DNA of 64,000 nucleotides, taken from Vogesella alkaliphila. GTDB taxonomy: Bacteria; Pseudomonadota; Gammaproteobacteria; Burkholderiales; Chromobacteriaceae. Under the pieces are notes generated by a model. The model saw only the letters and a program-made list of their open reading frames with translations, ran no database searches and was not told where the DNA came from. The position numbers were made by a program, and so were the translations under genes. Below, piece after piece: positions 27,862-36,705 of the stretch (its first letter is position 1; each line of letters starts with the position of its first letter). Location of the stretch: positions 90,277 through 154,276 of the forward strand of contig NZ_BMYW01000008.1 in NCBI RefSeq assembly GCF_014652475.1. Reading direction: 5' to 3'.

Positions 27862-29274
27862 TCAGAAGAACAGCACGGTGAGCAGCAGGAAGGTCGGGAT
27901 CAGGAAGGCACAGGCCCAGCCGATGTAGCCGAAGAAGCTCGGCATCACCACGCCGCGCTCTTCCGCGATCGCCTTCACCATGAAGTTGGGCGCGTTGCCG
28001 ATATAGCTGTTGGCGCCCATGAACACCGCACCCATCGAGATCGCCAGCAGGGTGTTGGCGCCGGCGCCCATCAGCTGCTGCGCGTCGCCGCCGGCGAGGT
28101 TGAAGAACACCAGGTAGGTCGGCGCATTGTCGAGGAAGCTGGACAGCGCACCGGTGAGCCAGAAGTAGGCGACATTGACCGGGGTGCCGTCGGGGGCGGT
28201 CACCATGCGCACCAGGCCGGCGAAGGCGCCGTCCGGGCCGGCCTTCAGCATCGCCAGCACCGGGATCATGCTGATGAAGATGCCGGCGAACAGCTTGGCC
28301 ACCTCCAGCATCGGCGCCCAGTTGAAGGCGTTGGCCTCGCGGCAGTGGCGCGGCGTCAGCTTCAGCGACAGCCCCGCCATCGCCAGCAGCAGCAGGTCGC
28401 GCACCACGTTCTGCAGCTCGATGTCGAGGCCGTACACCTGCCACACCACGCCCGGCTGCCACACGCCGGACAGCAGCACCGCGACCACCACGCCGCCCAG
28501 CAGCAGGAAGTTGAGCTTGCCCTCGATGCGCAGCGGGCTGTCCGGAGTCGGGTCGCGCGCCAGCGTCTGCGCGCTTTCCTTGCGGTAGAAGTAGCTGTCC
28601 AGTACGAAGAACACCAGCAGCAGGATCAGGCTGGCGCTGAACATCGGCGCCAGCATGTGCTCCATGGTCCAGCCGAAGCCGACGCCCTTGAGGAAGCCGA
28701 GGAACAGCGGCGGGTCGCCCAGCGGCGTCAGCGAGCCGCCGATATTGGCGACCAGGAAGATGAAGAACACGAACACGTGGGTCTTGTGGCGGCGGTTGTC
28801 GTTGGCGCGCAACAGCGGGCGGATCAGCAGCATCGAGGCGCCGGTGGTGCCGGTGAAGCTGGCCAGCACGGTGCCGGTGGCCAGCACGCCGCTGTTGAGC
28901 AGCGGCGAGCCGTGCAGGTTGCCGTTGATGAAAATGCCGCCGGCGACGGTGAACAGCGCCACCAGCAGGATGATGAACGGCACGTACTCCAGCACCATGG
29001 TGTGCAGGATGTCGTGGCTGACGCCGGCCAGGCCATGGTTGGCCGCAAACGGCAGCACGAAGGCCAGTGCCCAGCCGGCGGCGATCTTGCCGAAGTGGTG
29101 GTGCCAGACGGCCGGGGCCAGCAGCGGCATCAGGGCAATGCTTAACAGCAGGCCGGCAAAGGGCACGGCCCACAGCATGGACAGTTCTGCGCCATTGACG
29201 CTGGCGTGAGCCAGCGACGGCAGCAGCGTCAGCGCCAGGGGCAGCGCAGGACGTAGCAAGCGGGGTAGGGACAT
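27862..29274 (-). CDS. nhaD: NhaD-type sodium:proton antiporter
   Basis: A 470-residue inner-membrane protein of the ion transporter superfamily, expelling Na+ or Li+ in exchange for protons. It begins with a signal-like segment (to LAHA, about residue 24), then a dozen or so hydrophobic helices. Conserved features are TGTTGASMLLIRPLLRAN, FLVANIGGSLTPLGDPPLFLG and SSFLDNAPTYLVFFNLAGG. Start 29274 (MSLPRLLRP) was chosen by the signal-like start; the upstream frame extends through the structured leader. Two repeat copies are associated: one internal (29038-29047) and the inverted pair downstream. Confidence 0.9.
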   Translation of the reverse strand: MSLPRLLRPALPLALTLLPSLAHASVNGAELSMLWAVPFAGLLLSIALMPLLAPAVWHHHFGKIAAGWALAFVLPFAANHGLAGVSHDILHTMVLEYVPFIILLVALFTVAGGIFINGNLHGSPLLNSGVLATGTVLASFTGTTGASMLLIRPLLRANDNRRHKTHVFVFFIFLVANIGGSLTPLGDPPLFLGFLKGVGFGWTMEHMLAPMFSASLILLLVFFVLDSYFYRKESAQTLARDPTPDSPLRIEGKLNFLLLGGVVVAVLLSGVWQPGVVWQVYGLDIELQNVVRDLLLLAMAGLSLKLTPRHCREANAFNWAPMLEVAKLFAGIFISMIPVLAMLKAGPDGAFAGLVRMVTAPDGTPVNVAYFWLTGALSSFLDNAPTYLVFFNLAGGDAQQLMGAGANTLLAISMGAVFMGANSYIGNAPNFMVKAIAEERGVVMPSFFGYIGWACAFLIPTFLLLTVLFF

Positions 29275-29284
29275 GTTCAACTCT

Positions 29285-29328
29285 GGGTTTTGCAGGAGGC
29301 GCTGCGCTTCCGGCGATCGCGCGCACCC
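29285..29328 (-). promoter_or_regulatory. Structured leader of nhaD, candidate cation riboswitch
   Basis: Ten bases upstream of the nhaD ATG, the minus strand reads GGGTGCGCGC...GCCGGAAGCGC...GCCTCCTGCAAAACCC. Terminal GGGT pairs with ACCC and enclosed GC-rich helices are possible. The position before an antiporter gene and the look of the sequence recall the nhaA-I family of Li+/Na+-responsive RNAs, but that match is from memory and unverified. Treat it as a structured-leader candidate. Confidence 0.4.
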
Positions 29329-29418
29329 TTGATTGTTATGGCTCGTGCCTGGGCAACCGGAAAACGGCAATTGTAACCGCCGCATCCGTCGCCGCGCCAT
29401 CGGGAACTTCCCTGCAAA

Positions 29419-29448
29419 ACAAAACGACCAGCCGCAGGGCTGGTCGTT
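29419..29448 (-). terminator. Rho-independent terminator of cysN
   Basis: On the minus strand, AACGACCAGCC, 4-nt loop, GGCTGGTCGTT, then TTGTTTTG. It follows the cysN stop by about 20 bp. Confidence 0.88.
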
Positions 29449-29469
29449 GTGGGGTGGCCGCGTCGGCGT

Positions 29470-30906
29470 TTAGCCGAACAGCTTGCTGACGTCCTTCGCC
29501 TCCCAGTGCGGGAAGTGCTTGCGCACCAGCGCGTTGAACTCGATCTCGAACGCGCGCAGGCGGGCGAGGTCGCTCTGGTCCTGGCTGCTGCTGTCCACCG
29601 CCACCGCGCCGCGGATCATGCCGGCGCCGGCGGTGCCGTTGGACAGGCGGTCGATGACGATGAAGCTGCCGGTGGCGCGGCAGTCTTTATAGGCGTCGAA
29701 CACCACCGGCGCGGTGAAGGCGATGCGCACCAGGCCGATCTCGTTCAGCTGCAGCTTTTCCGCCTCGAACGCGTCCAGCGTGTTCACGTCCACGCGGTGC
29801 ACGATGCGCTCGACGCGGCCGGTGACGTTCTTGCCGGCCAGCTTGAAGCCGTAGTCCTTGCCCACCACCAGCGGGTTCTCGTCCATCCACACCAGGTGCG
29901 CCTCGATGGCCTGGCTGACCGTCGGCGCCGTCTCGTCGGCGCGCACGATCATGTCGCCGCGCGAGATGTCGATCTCGTCGGCCAGCGTCAGGGTGATGGC
30001 CTGGCCGCTGCGCGCTACATCAAGATCACCTTCGTACACCACCACGCTTTCCACCGTGCTCTGTTTGCCGGACGGCAGCGCGACGATGCGGTCGCCGGGG
30101 TGGATCTCGCCGCTGGCCACGGTGCCGCAGAAGCCGCGGAAGTCCAGGTTCGGGCGGTTCACGTACTGCACCGGCAGGCGGAAGGCGCTCTGCGCCACGT
30201 CGTGGTCGATCTCGACGCTGTCGAGGATGCCCATCAGCGTCTGGCCGCCGTACCACGGCGTGCGCTCGCTGGCGGTGACCACGTTGTCGCCGCGCAGCGC
30301 CGAGATCGGCACGAAGCGGATGTCGGCGATGTCGAGGTTGGCCGCAAAGGCCAGGTACTCGTCGCGGATGCGATTGAACACCGCCTCGTCGAAGTCGAGC
30401 AGGTCCATCTTGTTGATGGCCACCACCACGTGCTTGATGCCCAGCAGGCTGACGATGTAGCTGTGGCGGCGGGTCTGCGTCTGCACGCCGTAGCGGGCGT
30501 CGATCAGGATCACCGCCAGGTTGCAGGTCGAGGCGCCGGTGGCCATGTTGCGGGTGTACTGCTCGTGGCCCGGGCAGTCGGCGATGATGAACTTGCGGCG
30601 GTCGGTGCTGAAGTAGCGGTAGGCGACGTCGATGGTGATGCCCTGTTCGCGCTCGGCCTGCAGGCCGTCCACCAGCAAGGCGAGGTCGATCTCCTCGTCG
30701 GTGGTGTTGTACTTTTTCGAGTCGCGCTGGATCGCCGCCAGCTGGTCTTCGAAGATCAGCTTGGAGTCGTGCAGCAGGCGGCCGATCAGCGTGGATTTGC
30801 CGTCGTCGACGTTGCCGCAGGTGATGAAGCGCAGCAGGTCCTTGTTTTCGTGTTGCTTCAGGTACGCCAGGATGTCGCTGGCGATCAGGTCGGATTGGTG
30901 TGCCAT
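29470..30906 (-). CDS. cysN: Sulfate adenylyltransferase subunit 1 (GTPase)
   Basis: Regulatory GTPase of ATP sulfurylase; with CysD it makes adenosine 5'-phosphosulfate for assimilatory sulfate reduction. The 478-residue EF-Tu-like protein has G motifs [12 protein letters not shown] (P-loop), DCPGHEQY (G3) and NKMD (G4), followed by beta-barrel domains. There is no fused CysC kinase domain at the C-terminus. Start 30906 (MAHQSD) was chosen; longer starts run into the palindrome. A repeat copy at 30337-30346 encodes F-A-A-N-L on the coding strand. Confidence 0.96.
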   Translation of the reverse strand: MAHQSDLIASDILAYLKQHENKDLLRFITCGNVDDGKSTLIGRLLHDSKLIFEDQLAAIQRDSKKYNTTDEEIDLALLVDGLQAEREQGITIDVAYRYFSTDRRKFIIADCPGHEQYTRNMATGASTCNLAVILIDARYGVQTQTRRHSYIVSLLGIKHVVVAINKMDLLDFDEAVFNRIRDEYLAFAANLDIADIRFVPISALRGDNVVTASERTPWYGGQTLMGILDSVEIDHDVAQSAFRLPVQYVNRPNLDFRGFCGTVASGEIHPGDRIVALPSGKQSTVESVVVYEGDLDVARSGQAITLTLADEIDISRGDMIVRADETAPTVSQAIEAHLVWMDENPLVVGKDYGFKLAGKNVTGRVERIVHRVDVNTLDAFEAEKLQLNEIGLVRIAFTAPVVFDAYKDCRATGSFIVIDRLSNGTAGAGMIRGAVAVDSSSQDQSDLARLRAFEIEFNALVRKHFPHWEAKDVSKLFG

Positions 30907-30928
30907 GAGCGTCGTGCCTTGCATCAGC

Positions 30929-30954
30929 AAGGTTGGCCGCATGCGGCCAACCTT
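30929..30954. repeat. 26-bp perfect palindrome of the GTTGGCCGCA repeat inside the cysD-cysN gap
   Basis: AAGGTTGGCCGCA abuts its exact reverse complement (10-mers at 30932-30941 and 30942-30951). It occupies much of the 84-bp gap between the cysD stop and cysN start on the minus strand. In RNA it would form a stem of up to 11-13 bp with a tiny loop, which could reduce downstream cysN expression or protect cysD mRNA. Confidence 0.9.
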
Positions 30955-30990
30955 TGAACATTCGGTAGGGGAAAGAAAAGGCGCTGCGGC

Positions 30991-31917
30991 TTAGAAGTAG
31001 CCTTCCATCTTCTTCTTCTCCATCGAGCCGGACGAGTCGTGATCGATCACGCGGCCCTGGCGTTCGGAGGTCTTGGTCAGCAGCATTTCCTGGATCACTT
31101 CCGCCAGCGTGGTGGCTTCCGACTCCACCGCGCCGGTCAGCGGATAACAGCCGAGGGTGCGGAAGCGGACCTTCTTGGTCTCGATCTTCGCCTTTTCCTC
31201 GTCGCTGAGGTACTGCAGGATGCGGTCGTCGTCGATCATGATCAGCGTGCCGTCACGCTCGATCACCTTGCGCTCGGCGGCGAAGTACAGCGGCACGATC
31301 TCGATGTTCTCGAGGAAGATGTACTGCCAGATGTCCAGCTCGGTCCAGTTTGACAGCGGGAACACGCGGATCGACTCGCCCTTGTTGATCTTGGCGTTGT
31401 AGATGTTCCACAGTTCCGGACGCTGGCTTTTCGGGTCCCAGCGGTGGTTCTTGTCGCGGAAGGAGTACACGCGCTCCTTGGCGCGCGATTTTTCCTCGTC
31501 GCGGCGGGCGCCACCGAAGGCGGCGTCGAACTTGTACTTGTTCAGCGCCTGCTTCAGGCCTTCGGTCTTCATCACGTCGGTGTGCTTGGCACTGCCGGCG
31601 GTGAACGGGTTGATGTTGGCGTCGACGCCTTCCTGGTTGACGTGGACGATCAGGTCCCAGCCGTATTCCTTCGCTTGCTTGTCGCGCAGCGCGATCATGT
31701 CGCGGAATTTCCAGGTGGTATCCACGTGCATCAGCGGGAAGGGCGGCCGGCCGGGGGCAAAGGCCTTTTGTGCCAAATGCAGCATCACCGCCGAATCCTT
31801 GCCGATGGAGTACAGCATCACCGGGTTGTCAAACTCGGCGGCGACTTCACGGATGATGTGGATGGACTCGGCTTCAAGTTGCTTGAGGTGAGTCAGCCTC
31901 TCCTGACTGATATTCAT
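30991..31917 (-). CDS. cysD: Sulfate adenylyltransferase subunit 2
   Basis: Catalytic subunit of ATP sulfurylase, adenylating sulfate. The 308-residue product belongs to the PAPS-reductase/ATP pyrophosphatase fold. The PP-loop-like [14 protein letters not shown] is near residue 46, with [26 protein letters not shown] and the C-terminal [13 protein letters not shown]. Start 31917 matches the family N-terminus ([19 protein letters not shown]). It leads the cysDN operon from a predicted promoter at 32029-32057. Confidence 0.96.
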   Translation of the reverse strand: MNISQERLTHLKQLEAESIHIIREVAAEFDNPVMLYSIGKDSAVMLHLAQKAFAPGRPPFPLMHVDTTWKFRDMIALRDKQAKEYGWDLIVHVNQEGVDANINPFTAGSAKHTDVMKTEGLKQALNKYKFDAAFGGARRDEEKSRAKERVYSFRDKNHRWDPKSQRPELWNIYNAKINKGESIRVFPLSNWTELDIWQYIFLENIEIVPLYFAAERKVIERDGTLIMIDDDRILQYLSDEEKAKIETKKVRFRTLGCYPLTGAVESEATTLAEVIQEMLLTKTSERQGRVIDHDSSGSMEKKKMEGYF

Positions 31918-31981
31918 CTTTGCGCTCAATTCTCTGGCTGTTGGCATCGTCGGCAGCGTCCCTGCCGTGCCGGGGATTCCG

Positions 31982-31994
31982 ACAGTTGAACTGT
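31982..31994. promoter_or_regulatory. ACAGTT-G-AACTGT palindrome in cysD leader
   Basis: A perfect 6+1+6 palindrome lies between the predicted cysD transcription start and the start codon. It may be an operator, possibly for a sulfur regulator; no consensus is claimed. Confidence 0.35.
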
Positions 31995-32028
31995 ACCGGA
32001 GCGCGGACGCAGCCAGAAAGACTGATTT

Positions 32029-32057
32029 TATATATCAATATGCGATATCGAGAGCAA
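32029..32057 (-). promoter_or_regulatory. Predicted promoter of cysDN
   Basis: On the minus strand, TTGCTC (32052-32057), 17-bp spacer, TATATA (32029-32034). The AT-rich region and imperfect -35 fit an activator-dependent promoter such as a CysB target (inference). The leader is about 105 nt. Confidence 0.6.
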
Positions 32058-32092
32058 AAAGAATGGCAAGGTGGGAATATCGAGGCGGAAAC

Positions 32093-32120
32093 AAAAACAC
32101 CACCCGAAGGTGGTGTTTTT
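32093..32120. terminator. Terminator of the tRNA operon (bidirectional)
   Basis: AAAAACACCACC, CGAA loop, GGTGGTGTTTTT: a 12-bp perfect stem with A and T tails on both sides. It ends the minus-strand tRNA transcript just downstream of tRNA-Glu. Confidence 0.93.
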
Positions 32121-32128
32121 GCTGAATC

Positions 32129-32203
32129 TGGCGTCCCCACGGGGAATCGAACCCCGGCCGCCGCCGTGAAAGGGCAGTGTTCTAACCGCTAAACTATAGG
32201 GAC
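32129..32203 (-). tRNA. tRNA-Glu (UUC), copy 1
   Basis: 75 nt with encoded CCA. Acceptor GUCCCUA..., D-loop AGCGGUUAGA, anticodon loop CUUUCAC-type with UUC, T arm CCGGGGUUCGAUUCCCC. Last in the tRNA transcript. Confidence 0.97.
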
Positions 32204-32212
32204 TGAATTGTG

Positions 32213-32289
32213 TGGTGCACCCGGAGCGATTCGAACGCCCGACCCTTTGGTTCGTAGCCAAATACTCTATCCAACTGAGCTACGGGTGC
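32213..32289 (-). tRNA. tRNA-Arg (ACG), copy 1
   Basis: 77 nt with encoded CCA; acceptor GCACCCG/CGGGTGC, D arm AGCTCAGTTGGATAGAG, anticodon stem TTTGG/CCAAA with loop CTACGAA (anticodon ACG, read as ICG), T arm with GTTCGAATC. Confidence 0.97.
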
Positions 32290-32293
32290 AACT

Positions 32294-32368
32294 TGGCGTC
32301 CCCACGGGGAATCGAACCCCGGCCGCCGCCGTGAAAGGGCAGTGTTCTAACCGCTAAACTATAGGGAC
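32294..32368 (-). tRNA. tRNA-Glu (UUC), copy 2
   Basis: Identical in sequence to copy 1 over its 75 nt as far as read by eye; separated from tRNA-Arg copy 1 by 4 nt. Confidence 0.97.
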
Positions 32369-32375
32369 GCTGTGG

Positions 32376-32452
32376 TGGTGCACCCGGAGCGATTCGAACG
32401 CCCGACCCTTTGGTTCGTAGCCAAATACTCTATCCAACTGAGCTACGGGTGC
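32376..32452 (-). tRNA. tRNA-Arg (ACG), copy 2
   Basis: Identical to copy 1; first gene of the operon. The Arg-Glu unit is tandemly duplicated with a period of 163-165 bp; only the short spacers differ. Confidence 0.97.
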
Positions 32453-32488
32453 ACTGTTCTCGTTTGCTGTTGCTTGCGAGAGACGCGA

Positions 32489-32517
32489 ACTATACGGATG
32501 ACGCCGCCGCCTGTCAA
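32489..32517 (-). promoter_or_regulatory. Strong sigma70 promoter of the tRNA operon
   Basis: On the minus strand, a perfect TTGACA (32512-32517), 17-bp spacer and TATAGT (32489-32494), followed by a GC-rich TTCGCG discriminator, as expected for stable-RNA promoters under stringent control. Confidence 0.85.
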
Positions 32518-32569
32518 GCCTGTGGCGGCATTTTCTTTTGCCGGCCGTGCCTTGTGCGGCGGCAATGTG

Positions 32570-33409
32570 TCATTGCCGTGCGGTACGGGTGTTGTCCGGC
32601 GCCGTGGCGGCCGGGTCGTTGCTGCGCCACGGGTTGATGTCCAGCCCGCCGCGGCGGGTATAGCGCGCGTACACGGTCAGCCTGCTCGGCGCGCAGGCGC
32701 GCAGCACGTCGACGAAGATGCGCTCCACGCACTGCTCGTGGAATTCGTTGTGCTGGCGGAAGCCGATCAGGTAGCGCAGCAGCGTCTCGCGGTCGATCTG
32801 CGGGCCGGTGTAGCTGATCTGCACGCTGCCCCAGTCCGGCTGGCCGGTGACCAGGCAGTTGGATTTCAGCAGCTGCGAGGTGAGCACCTCGCTGACCACG
32901 TTGGCCGCATCGGCCTTGAGCGCGTCAGGGCAGGGGGCGTAGTTGTCCACCTCGATGTCCAGCTCGTCGATGCTCTCGCCGGCCAGTTCCACGATCCGCT
33001 CGCGGCCGAACTCGGCGGGGGAGAGCAGGCTGACGGTCACCTTGCCGCCGGCGGCGTTGGACAGGTCCAGTTCCAGCTGCGCGGCTACCTGCTGCCAGCT
33101 GGCGATGCGGGTCTGGTTGTAGCTGTTCAGGTATAGCTTGAACGACTTGGATTCGATCAGTCGCGGGCTGTCGCCCGGGATGCGGAAGGTGGCGATGGCG
33201 ACCTGCGGCTTGCCCTTGCCGTTCAGCCACGACACTTCGTAGCCGGTCCACAGGTCGACGCCGGCAAACGGCAGCGCGCCCTCGGCGACGCCGATCTCGT
33301 CGCGCTTTTGCTGGCGCGCGATCGGGAACAGCAGGCTGGCGTCGTACTGGTCCTGGTAGTCCACCTTCTTGCCCAAGGGCGAGAATTCCGGGGTGTAAGT
33401 CGGGTTCAT
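32570..33409 (-). CDS. queF: NADPH-dependent 7-cyano-7-deazaguanine reductase
   Basis: Reduces preQ0 to preQ1 in queuosine synthesis. At about 279 residues it is the long, two-domain (YqcD-like) form as in E. coli. The QueF motif [16 protein letters not shown] lies in the N-terminal half. The catalytic cysteine is in [12 protein letters not shown] and the C-terminal half has [16 protein letters not shown]. The start is [10 protein letters not shown] (33409) or two codons earlier (33415). A repeat copy at 32900-32909 encodes D-A-A-N on the coding strand. Confidence 0.95.
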   Translation of the reverse strand: MNPTYTPEFSPLGKKVDYQDQYDASLLFPIARQQKRDEIGVAEGALPFAGVDLWTGYEVSWLNGKGKPQVAIATFRIPGDSPRLIESKSFKLYLNSYNQTRIASWQQVAAQLELDLSNAAGGKVTVSLLSPAEFGRERIVELAGESIDELDIEVDNYAPCPDALKADAANVVSEVLTSQLLKSNCLVTGQPDWGSVQISYTGPQIDRETLLRYLIGFRQHNEFHEQCVERIFVDVLRACAPSRLTVYARYTRRGGLDINPWRSNDPAATAPDNTRTARQ

Positions 33410-33423
33410 GGTCATTCCTCATG

Positions 33424-33455
33424 CTGCGGCCGAACCGGCAAGGTTGGCCGCAAGA
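33424..33455. repeat. Inverted pair of the GTTGGCCGCA repeat (one arm with an insertion)
   Basis: TGCGGCCGAACC (an extra G within the repeat) faces GCAAGGTTGGCCGCAAG (exact 10-mer 33443-33452). It sits between murJ and queF, just upstream of the queF start, on a probable murJ-queF transcript. Confidence 0.75.
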
Positions 33456-33494
33456 CTGGCTGCCGCCCCGCGTAGCGACGGGGTGGCGTTATCG

Positions 33495-35036
33495 TTATAG
33501 TGCGCGGCGCATGAACTGGCGCGGACGCATGCCCATGGCGAACAGGCTGCCGAAGTAGGCGCCGGCGCCGGTCAGCACCAGCAGCGTCAGCCACAGCGCG
33601 CGCTGCCAGCTGTGGCCGTGCCAGTCGATGCTGAAACCGTACTGGATGGCCAGTAGCGCGCCGGCCATCACCGCGCAGGCCAGCAGCAGCCTGGCGATGA
33701 AGCCGCCCCAGCCGGCGTCCGGCTTATAGATGCCGTGTTTCTTCAGCTGGTAGTAGAGCAGGCCGGCGTTCAGGCAGGAGGCGAGGCCGATGGACAGCGC
33801 CAGGCCGGCGTGCGCCAGCGGGCCGATGAACACCAGGTTCATCAACTGGGTAGCGATCAGCGTGGTGATGCCGATCTTCACCGGGGTCTTGATGTTCTGC
33901 CGCGCGTAGAAGCCGGGCGCCAGCACCTTTACCACGATCAGGCCGGTGAGGCCGACCGCGTAGGCGATCAGCGCCTGCTGCGTCATCAGCGCGTCGTGGG
34001 CATTGAACTTGCCGTACATGAACAGCGTGGCGATCAGCGGCTTGGACAGCACCGCCAGCCCCACCGCCGACGGCACCGCCAGCAGCAGCGACAGGCGGAT
34101 GCCCCAGTCCAGCAGGTGGCTGAACTCCTCGCGCGCCTCGTCGCCGCGGGCAGCGTACTTGGACAGCGACGGCAGCAGGATGGTGCCCAGCGCCACGCCC
34201 AGCACGCCGGTGGGGAATTCCATCAGCCGGTCGGCGTAGTACATCCACGAAACGCTGCCGGAGGCGAGGAAGGAGGCGAAGATGGTATTGATCACCAGCG
34301 ACACCTGGGCGATGGACACCCCCAGGATCGCCGGGCCCATCTGGCGCACCACGCGCCACACCGCCGCATCGCGCAGCGCCAGCCGCGGCAGCGGCAGCAT
34401 GTCCAGCTTCTTCAGGTGCGGCAGCTGGTAGAGCAGTTGCGCGATGCCGCCGATGAACACCGCCCAGCCCAGCACCAGCACCGGCGGGTCGAAGTAGGGT
34501 GTCAGCAGCAGCGCGCACAGGATGAAGGATACGTTCAGCAGCGTCGGCGTGAACGCCGGCACCGAGAAGCGGTTCCAGGTGTTGAGCACGCTGCTGGCCA
34601 GCGACGACAGCGAAATGAACAGGATATAAGGAAAGGTGATGCGCAGCAGGTCGCTGGTCAGCGCCATCTTGCCGGCATCGTCGGCAAAACCGGGGGCGGA
34701 GATCCAGATGATCCACGGTGCGGCCAACATGCCCAGCGCGGTCACCACCGTCAGCACGATGGTCAGCGTGCCGGTGACGTGAGACAGGAACAGCCGGGTG
34801 GCGGCTTCGCCACGCTGCTCCTTGTATTCCGCCAGCACCGGCACGAAGGCCTGCGAGAACGCGCCTTCGGCAAAAATGCGACGCAGCAGATTGGGCAGCT
34901 TGAAGGCGACAAAGAAGGCGTCGGTGGCCATGCCGGCGCCGAAAACACGCGCGATGATGGCGTCGCGCACGAAGCCGAGCACGCGCGAAACCAGGGTCAT
35001 GCTGCTGACTTTTGCCAGTGCTTTGAGTAAATTCAT
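33495..35036 (-). CDS. murJ: Lipid II flippase MurJ
   Basis: Flips lipid-linked peptidoglycan precursors across the inner membrane. The 513-residue protein has the expected 14 hydrophobic helices of the MviN/MurJ family. The N-terminal [21 protein letters not shown] is present, along with [23 protein letters not shown] and the central [21 protein letters not shown] reverse copy of the repeat lies at 34719-34728. It is divergent from rpsT, the conserved murJ-rpsT neighbourhood. Confidence 0.97.
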   Translation of the reverse strand: MNLLKALAKVSSMTLVSRVLGFVRDAIIARVFGAGMATDAFFVAFKLPNLLRRIFAEGAFSQAFVPVLAEYKEQRGEAATRLFLSHVTGTLTIVLTVVTALGMLAAPWIIWISAPGFADDAGKMALTSDLLRITFPYILFISLSSLASSVLNTWNRFSVPAFTPTLLNVSFILCALLLTPYFDPPVLVLGWAVFIGGIAQLLYQLPHLKKLDMLPLPRLALRDAAVWRVVRQMGPAILGVSIAQVSLVINTIFASFLASGSVSWMYYADRLMEFPTGVLGVALGTILLPSLSKYAARGDEAREEFSHLLDWGIRLSLLLAVPSAVGLAVLSKPLIATLFMYGKFNAHDALMTQQALIAYAVGLTGLIVVKVLAPGFYARQNIKTPVKIGITTLIATQLMNLVFIGPLAHAGLALSIGLASCLNAGLLYYQLKKHGIYKPDAGWGGFIARLLLACAVMAGALLAIQYGFSIDWHGHSWQRALWLTLLVLTGAGAYFGSLFAMGMRPRQFMRRAL

Positions 35037-35100
35037 GCTTTACCGAACGGGTTGATGACGCTTTTATCGAGGGGCGTAGTTTACGCGGGAGGTATTGTTG

Positions 35101-35129
35101 TTGCAAAACGTGATCTTAGGCCTTAAAAT
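35101..35129 (+). promoter_or_regulatory. Predicted promoter of rpsT
   Basis: TTGCAA (35101-35106), 17-bp spacer, TAAAAT (35124-35129), about 36 bp upstream of the rpsT ATG. Confidence 0.7.
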
Positions 35130-35164
35130 CTGCCGTTTCAGATTCAGCTCATCAGGAGAATTCC

Positions 35165-35431
35165 ATGGCTAATAGCGCACAAGCTCGCAAGCGTGCACGC
35201 CAGGCCCTTAAGCAGCGCGCGCACAACGCAAGCCTGCGTACGGCCTTCCGTACCGCCGTTAAGAAAGTGATCAAAGCAATCGAAGCCGGCGACAAGGCTG
35301 CAGCAAACACTGTGTTCCTCGCGTCCGTTAAAGTGATTGATCGTCTGGCTGACAAAGGCGTGTACCACAAGAACAAGGCAGCTCGCCACAAGAGCCGCCT
35401 GTCTGCCCACATCAAGGCCATGGCTGCCTGA
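35165..35431 (+). CDS. rpsT: 30S ribosomal protein S20
   Basis: An 88-residue basic helical protein that binds 16S rRNA early in 30S assembly. The family signature is plain: [35 protein letters not shown], and [21 protein letters not shown]. Strong AGGAG ribosome-binding site. It is single, between its own promoter and terminator. Codon use is less GC-biased than neighbours, as expected for a highly expressed gene. Confidence 0.98.
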   Translation: MANSAQARKRARQALKQRAHNASLRTAFRTAVKKVIKAIEAGDKAAANTVFLASVKVIDRLADKGVYHKNKAARHKSRLSAHIKAMAA

Positions 35432-35451
35432 TCCGGGTTTGACGCAAGAAT

Positions 35452-35486
35452 ACGCAAAGGCTCCGCAAACGCGGAGCCTTTTGCGT
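35452..35486 (+). terminator. Rho-independent terminator of rpsT
   Basis: AAGGCTCCGC (35457-35466), AAAC loop, GCGGAGCCTT (35471-35480), then TTGCGTTT; outer ACGCAA/TTGCGT pairs extend the stem. Confidence 0.9.
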
Positions 35487-35532
35487 TTCTGCGTGGTCTA
35501 CCGTGCTTTGTTCCAGAATTGCGGGTGAGTCG

Positions 35533-36633
35533 ATGAAGTTGTTGCCGCCAGTGTTGTTGCTGTTAGCCAGTCAAGTCCATGCCGATGAGGCGCTGTCACC
35601 GTTCCGGCACTGCCGTGCCATCCTGGCGGACGCCGAGCGCCTAGCCTGTTTCGACGCGCTGCTGCCGCCGGCGCCCTTGCTGCTGCCGTCGGAGCTGTCG
35701 GCCGCGCCGGCCAGCCCGCCGGCGGCGACAACGTTGGCCGCAAACGAGCTGCCGCAGCTGGAGGCGGCACCGGTGGCGGCCGATGCCGACACGCCGCCGC
35801 CCGCGCCGCGCTTCTCCGCCTCGGGTCTCGCCCGGCAGTGGGATCTGGACGAGGACAACAAGCTGGGCACCTTCGTGCTGCGCGCGCACCAGCCGACCTA
35901 CATCCTGCCGCTGTGGCAGCTGTTCTCGCCCAATTCGCAGCCGTCGTCGCCGACGCAGGAGCCGGTGCGCCTGTTCGGCACCAAGCTCAGCAACGTCGAA
36001 ACCAAGTACCAGCTCTCGTTCAAGAGCAAGCTGTGGCAGAACGTGCTCGGCACGCCGGCCGACCTGTGGTTCGGCTACACCCAGCAGTCGCACTGGCAGA
36101 TGTACAACAAGGGGCAGTCGTCCCCGTTCCGCGAGACCGACTACGAGCCGGAGGTGATGCTGACCGCGCCGCTGCCGGCGCACTGGACGTGGCAGGGCTG
36201 GCGCCTGCGCATGGCCGGGGTCGGCGTGGTGCACCAGTCCAACGGGCAGACCGATCCGCTGTCGCGCAGCTGGAACCGGGTCTACGTGATGGCCGGCGCG
36301 GAGAAAGGCAACCTCAGCCTGACCGGACGCTGGTGGTACCGGCTGCCGGAATCCCGCGCCGATGACGACAATCCCGACATTACCAAATACATGGGCCGCG
36401 GCGACGTGCAGGCGGTGTACCGCTGGAACGACCACACCCTCGGCGGCCGCGTGCGCTACAACCCGCTGCACGGCAAGGGCGCGCTGCAGCTGGACTGGAC
36501 CTTCCCGGTGGCCGGGCGGCTGCGCGGCTACGTGCAGGGGTTTTCCGGCTACGGCGAAAGCCTGCTCGACTACAACCACCATTCGCGCGGGCTCGGTATC
36601 GGCCTGATGCTGACCGACTGGCTGGCCAACTGA
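35533..36633 (+). CDS. pldA: Outer membrane phospholipase A1
   Basis: Hydrolyses phospholipids that reach the outer leaflet. The 366-residue protein has a signal peptide (residues 1 to about 18), then an N-terminal extension of about 95 residues rich in Ala/Pro. The OMPLA beta-barrel follows. The catalytic His-Ser pair is H234/S236 in VVHQSNGQTDPLS, with the Asn in SWNRVYV. The final strands end in HHSRGLGIGLMLTDWLAN. The N-terminal extension contains a DAERLACFDAL segment seen in Neisserial homologues. A repeat copy at 35733-35742 encodes T-L-A-A-N within that extension. Confidence 0.93.
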   Translation: MKLLPPVLLLLASQVHADEALSPFRHCRAILADAERLACFDALLPPAPLLLPSELSAAPASPPAATTLAANELPQLEAAPVAADADTPPPAPRFSASGLARQWDLDEDNKLGTFVLRAHQPTYILPLWQLFSPNSQPSSPTQEPVRLFGTKLSNVETKYQLSFKSKLWQNVLGTPADLWFGYTQQSHWQMYNKGQSSPFRETDYEPEVMLTAPLPAHWTWQGWRLRMAGVGVVHQSNGQTDPLSRSWNRVYVMAGAEKGNLSLTGRWWYRLPESRADDDNPDITKYMGRGDVQAVYRWNDHTLGGRVRYNPLHGKGALQLDWTFPVAGRLRGYVQGFSGYGESLLDYNHHSRGLGIGLMLTDWLAN

Positions 36634-36651
36634 GGCGCGATGGCAGAACGC

Positions 36652-36690
36652 AAGCGGCGGGCGGCGGAAGTGATCCGTCGCCCGCCGCTT
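36652..36690. terminator. Bidirectional hairpin between pldA and ackA
   Basis: AAGCGGCGGGCG (36652-36663) pairs with CGCCCGCCGCTT (36679-36690), with an inner CGGA/TCCG stem. It lies between convergent genes. Confidence 0.75.
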
Positions 36691-36705
36691 CGTCTTGGTG
36701 TGGGA

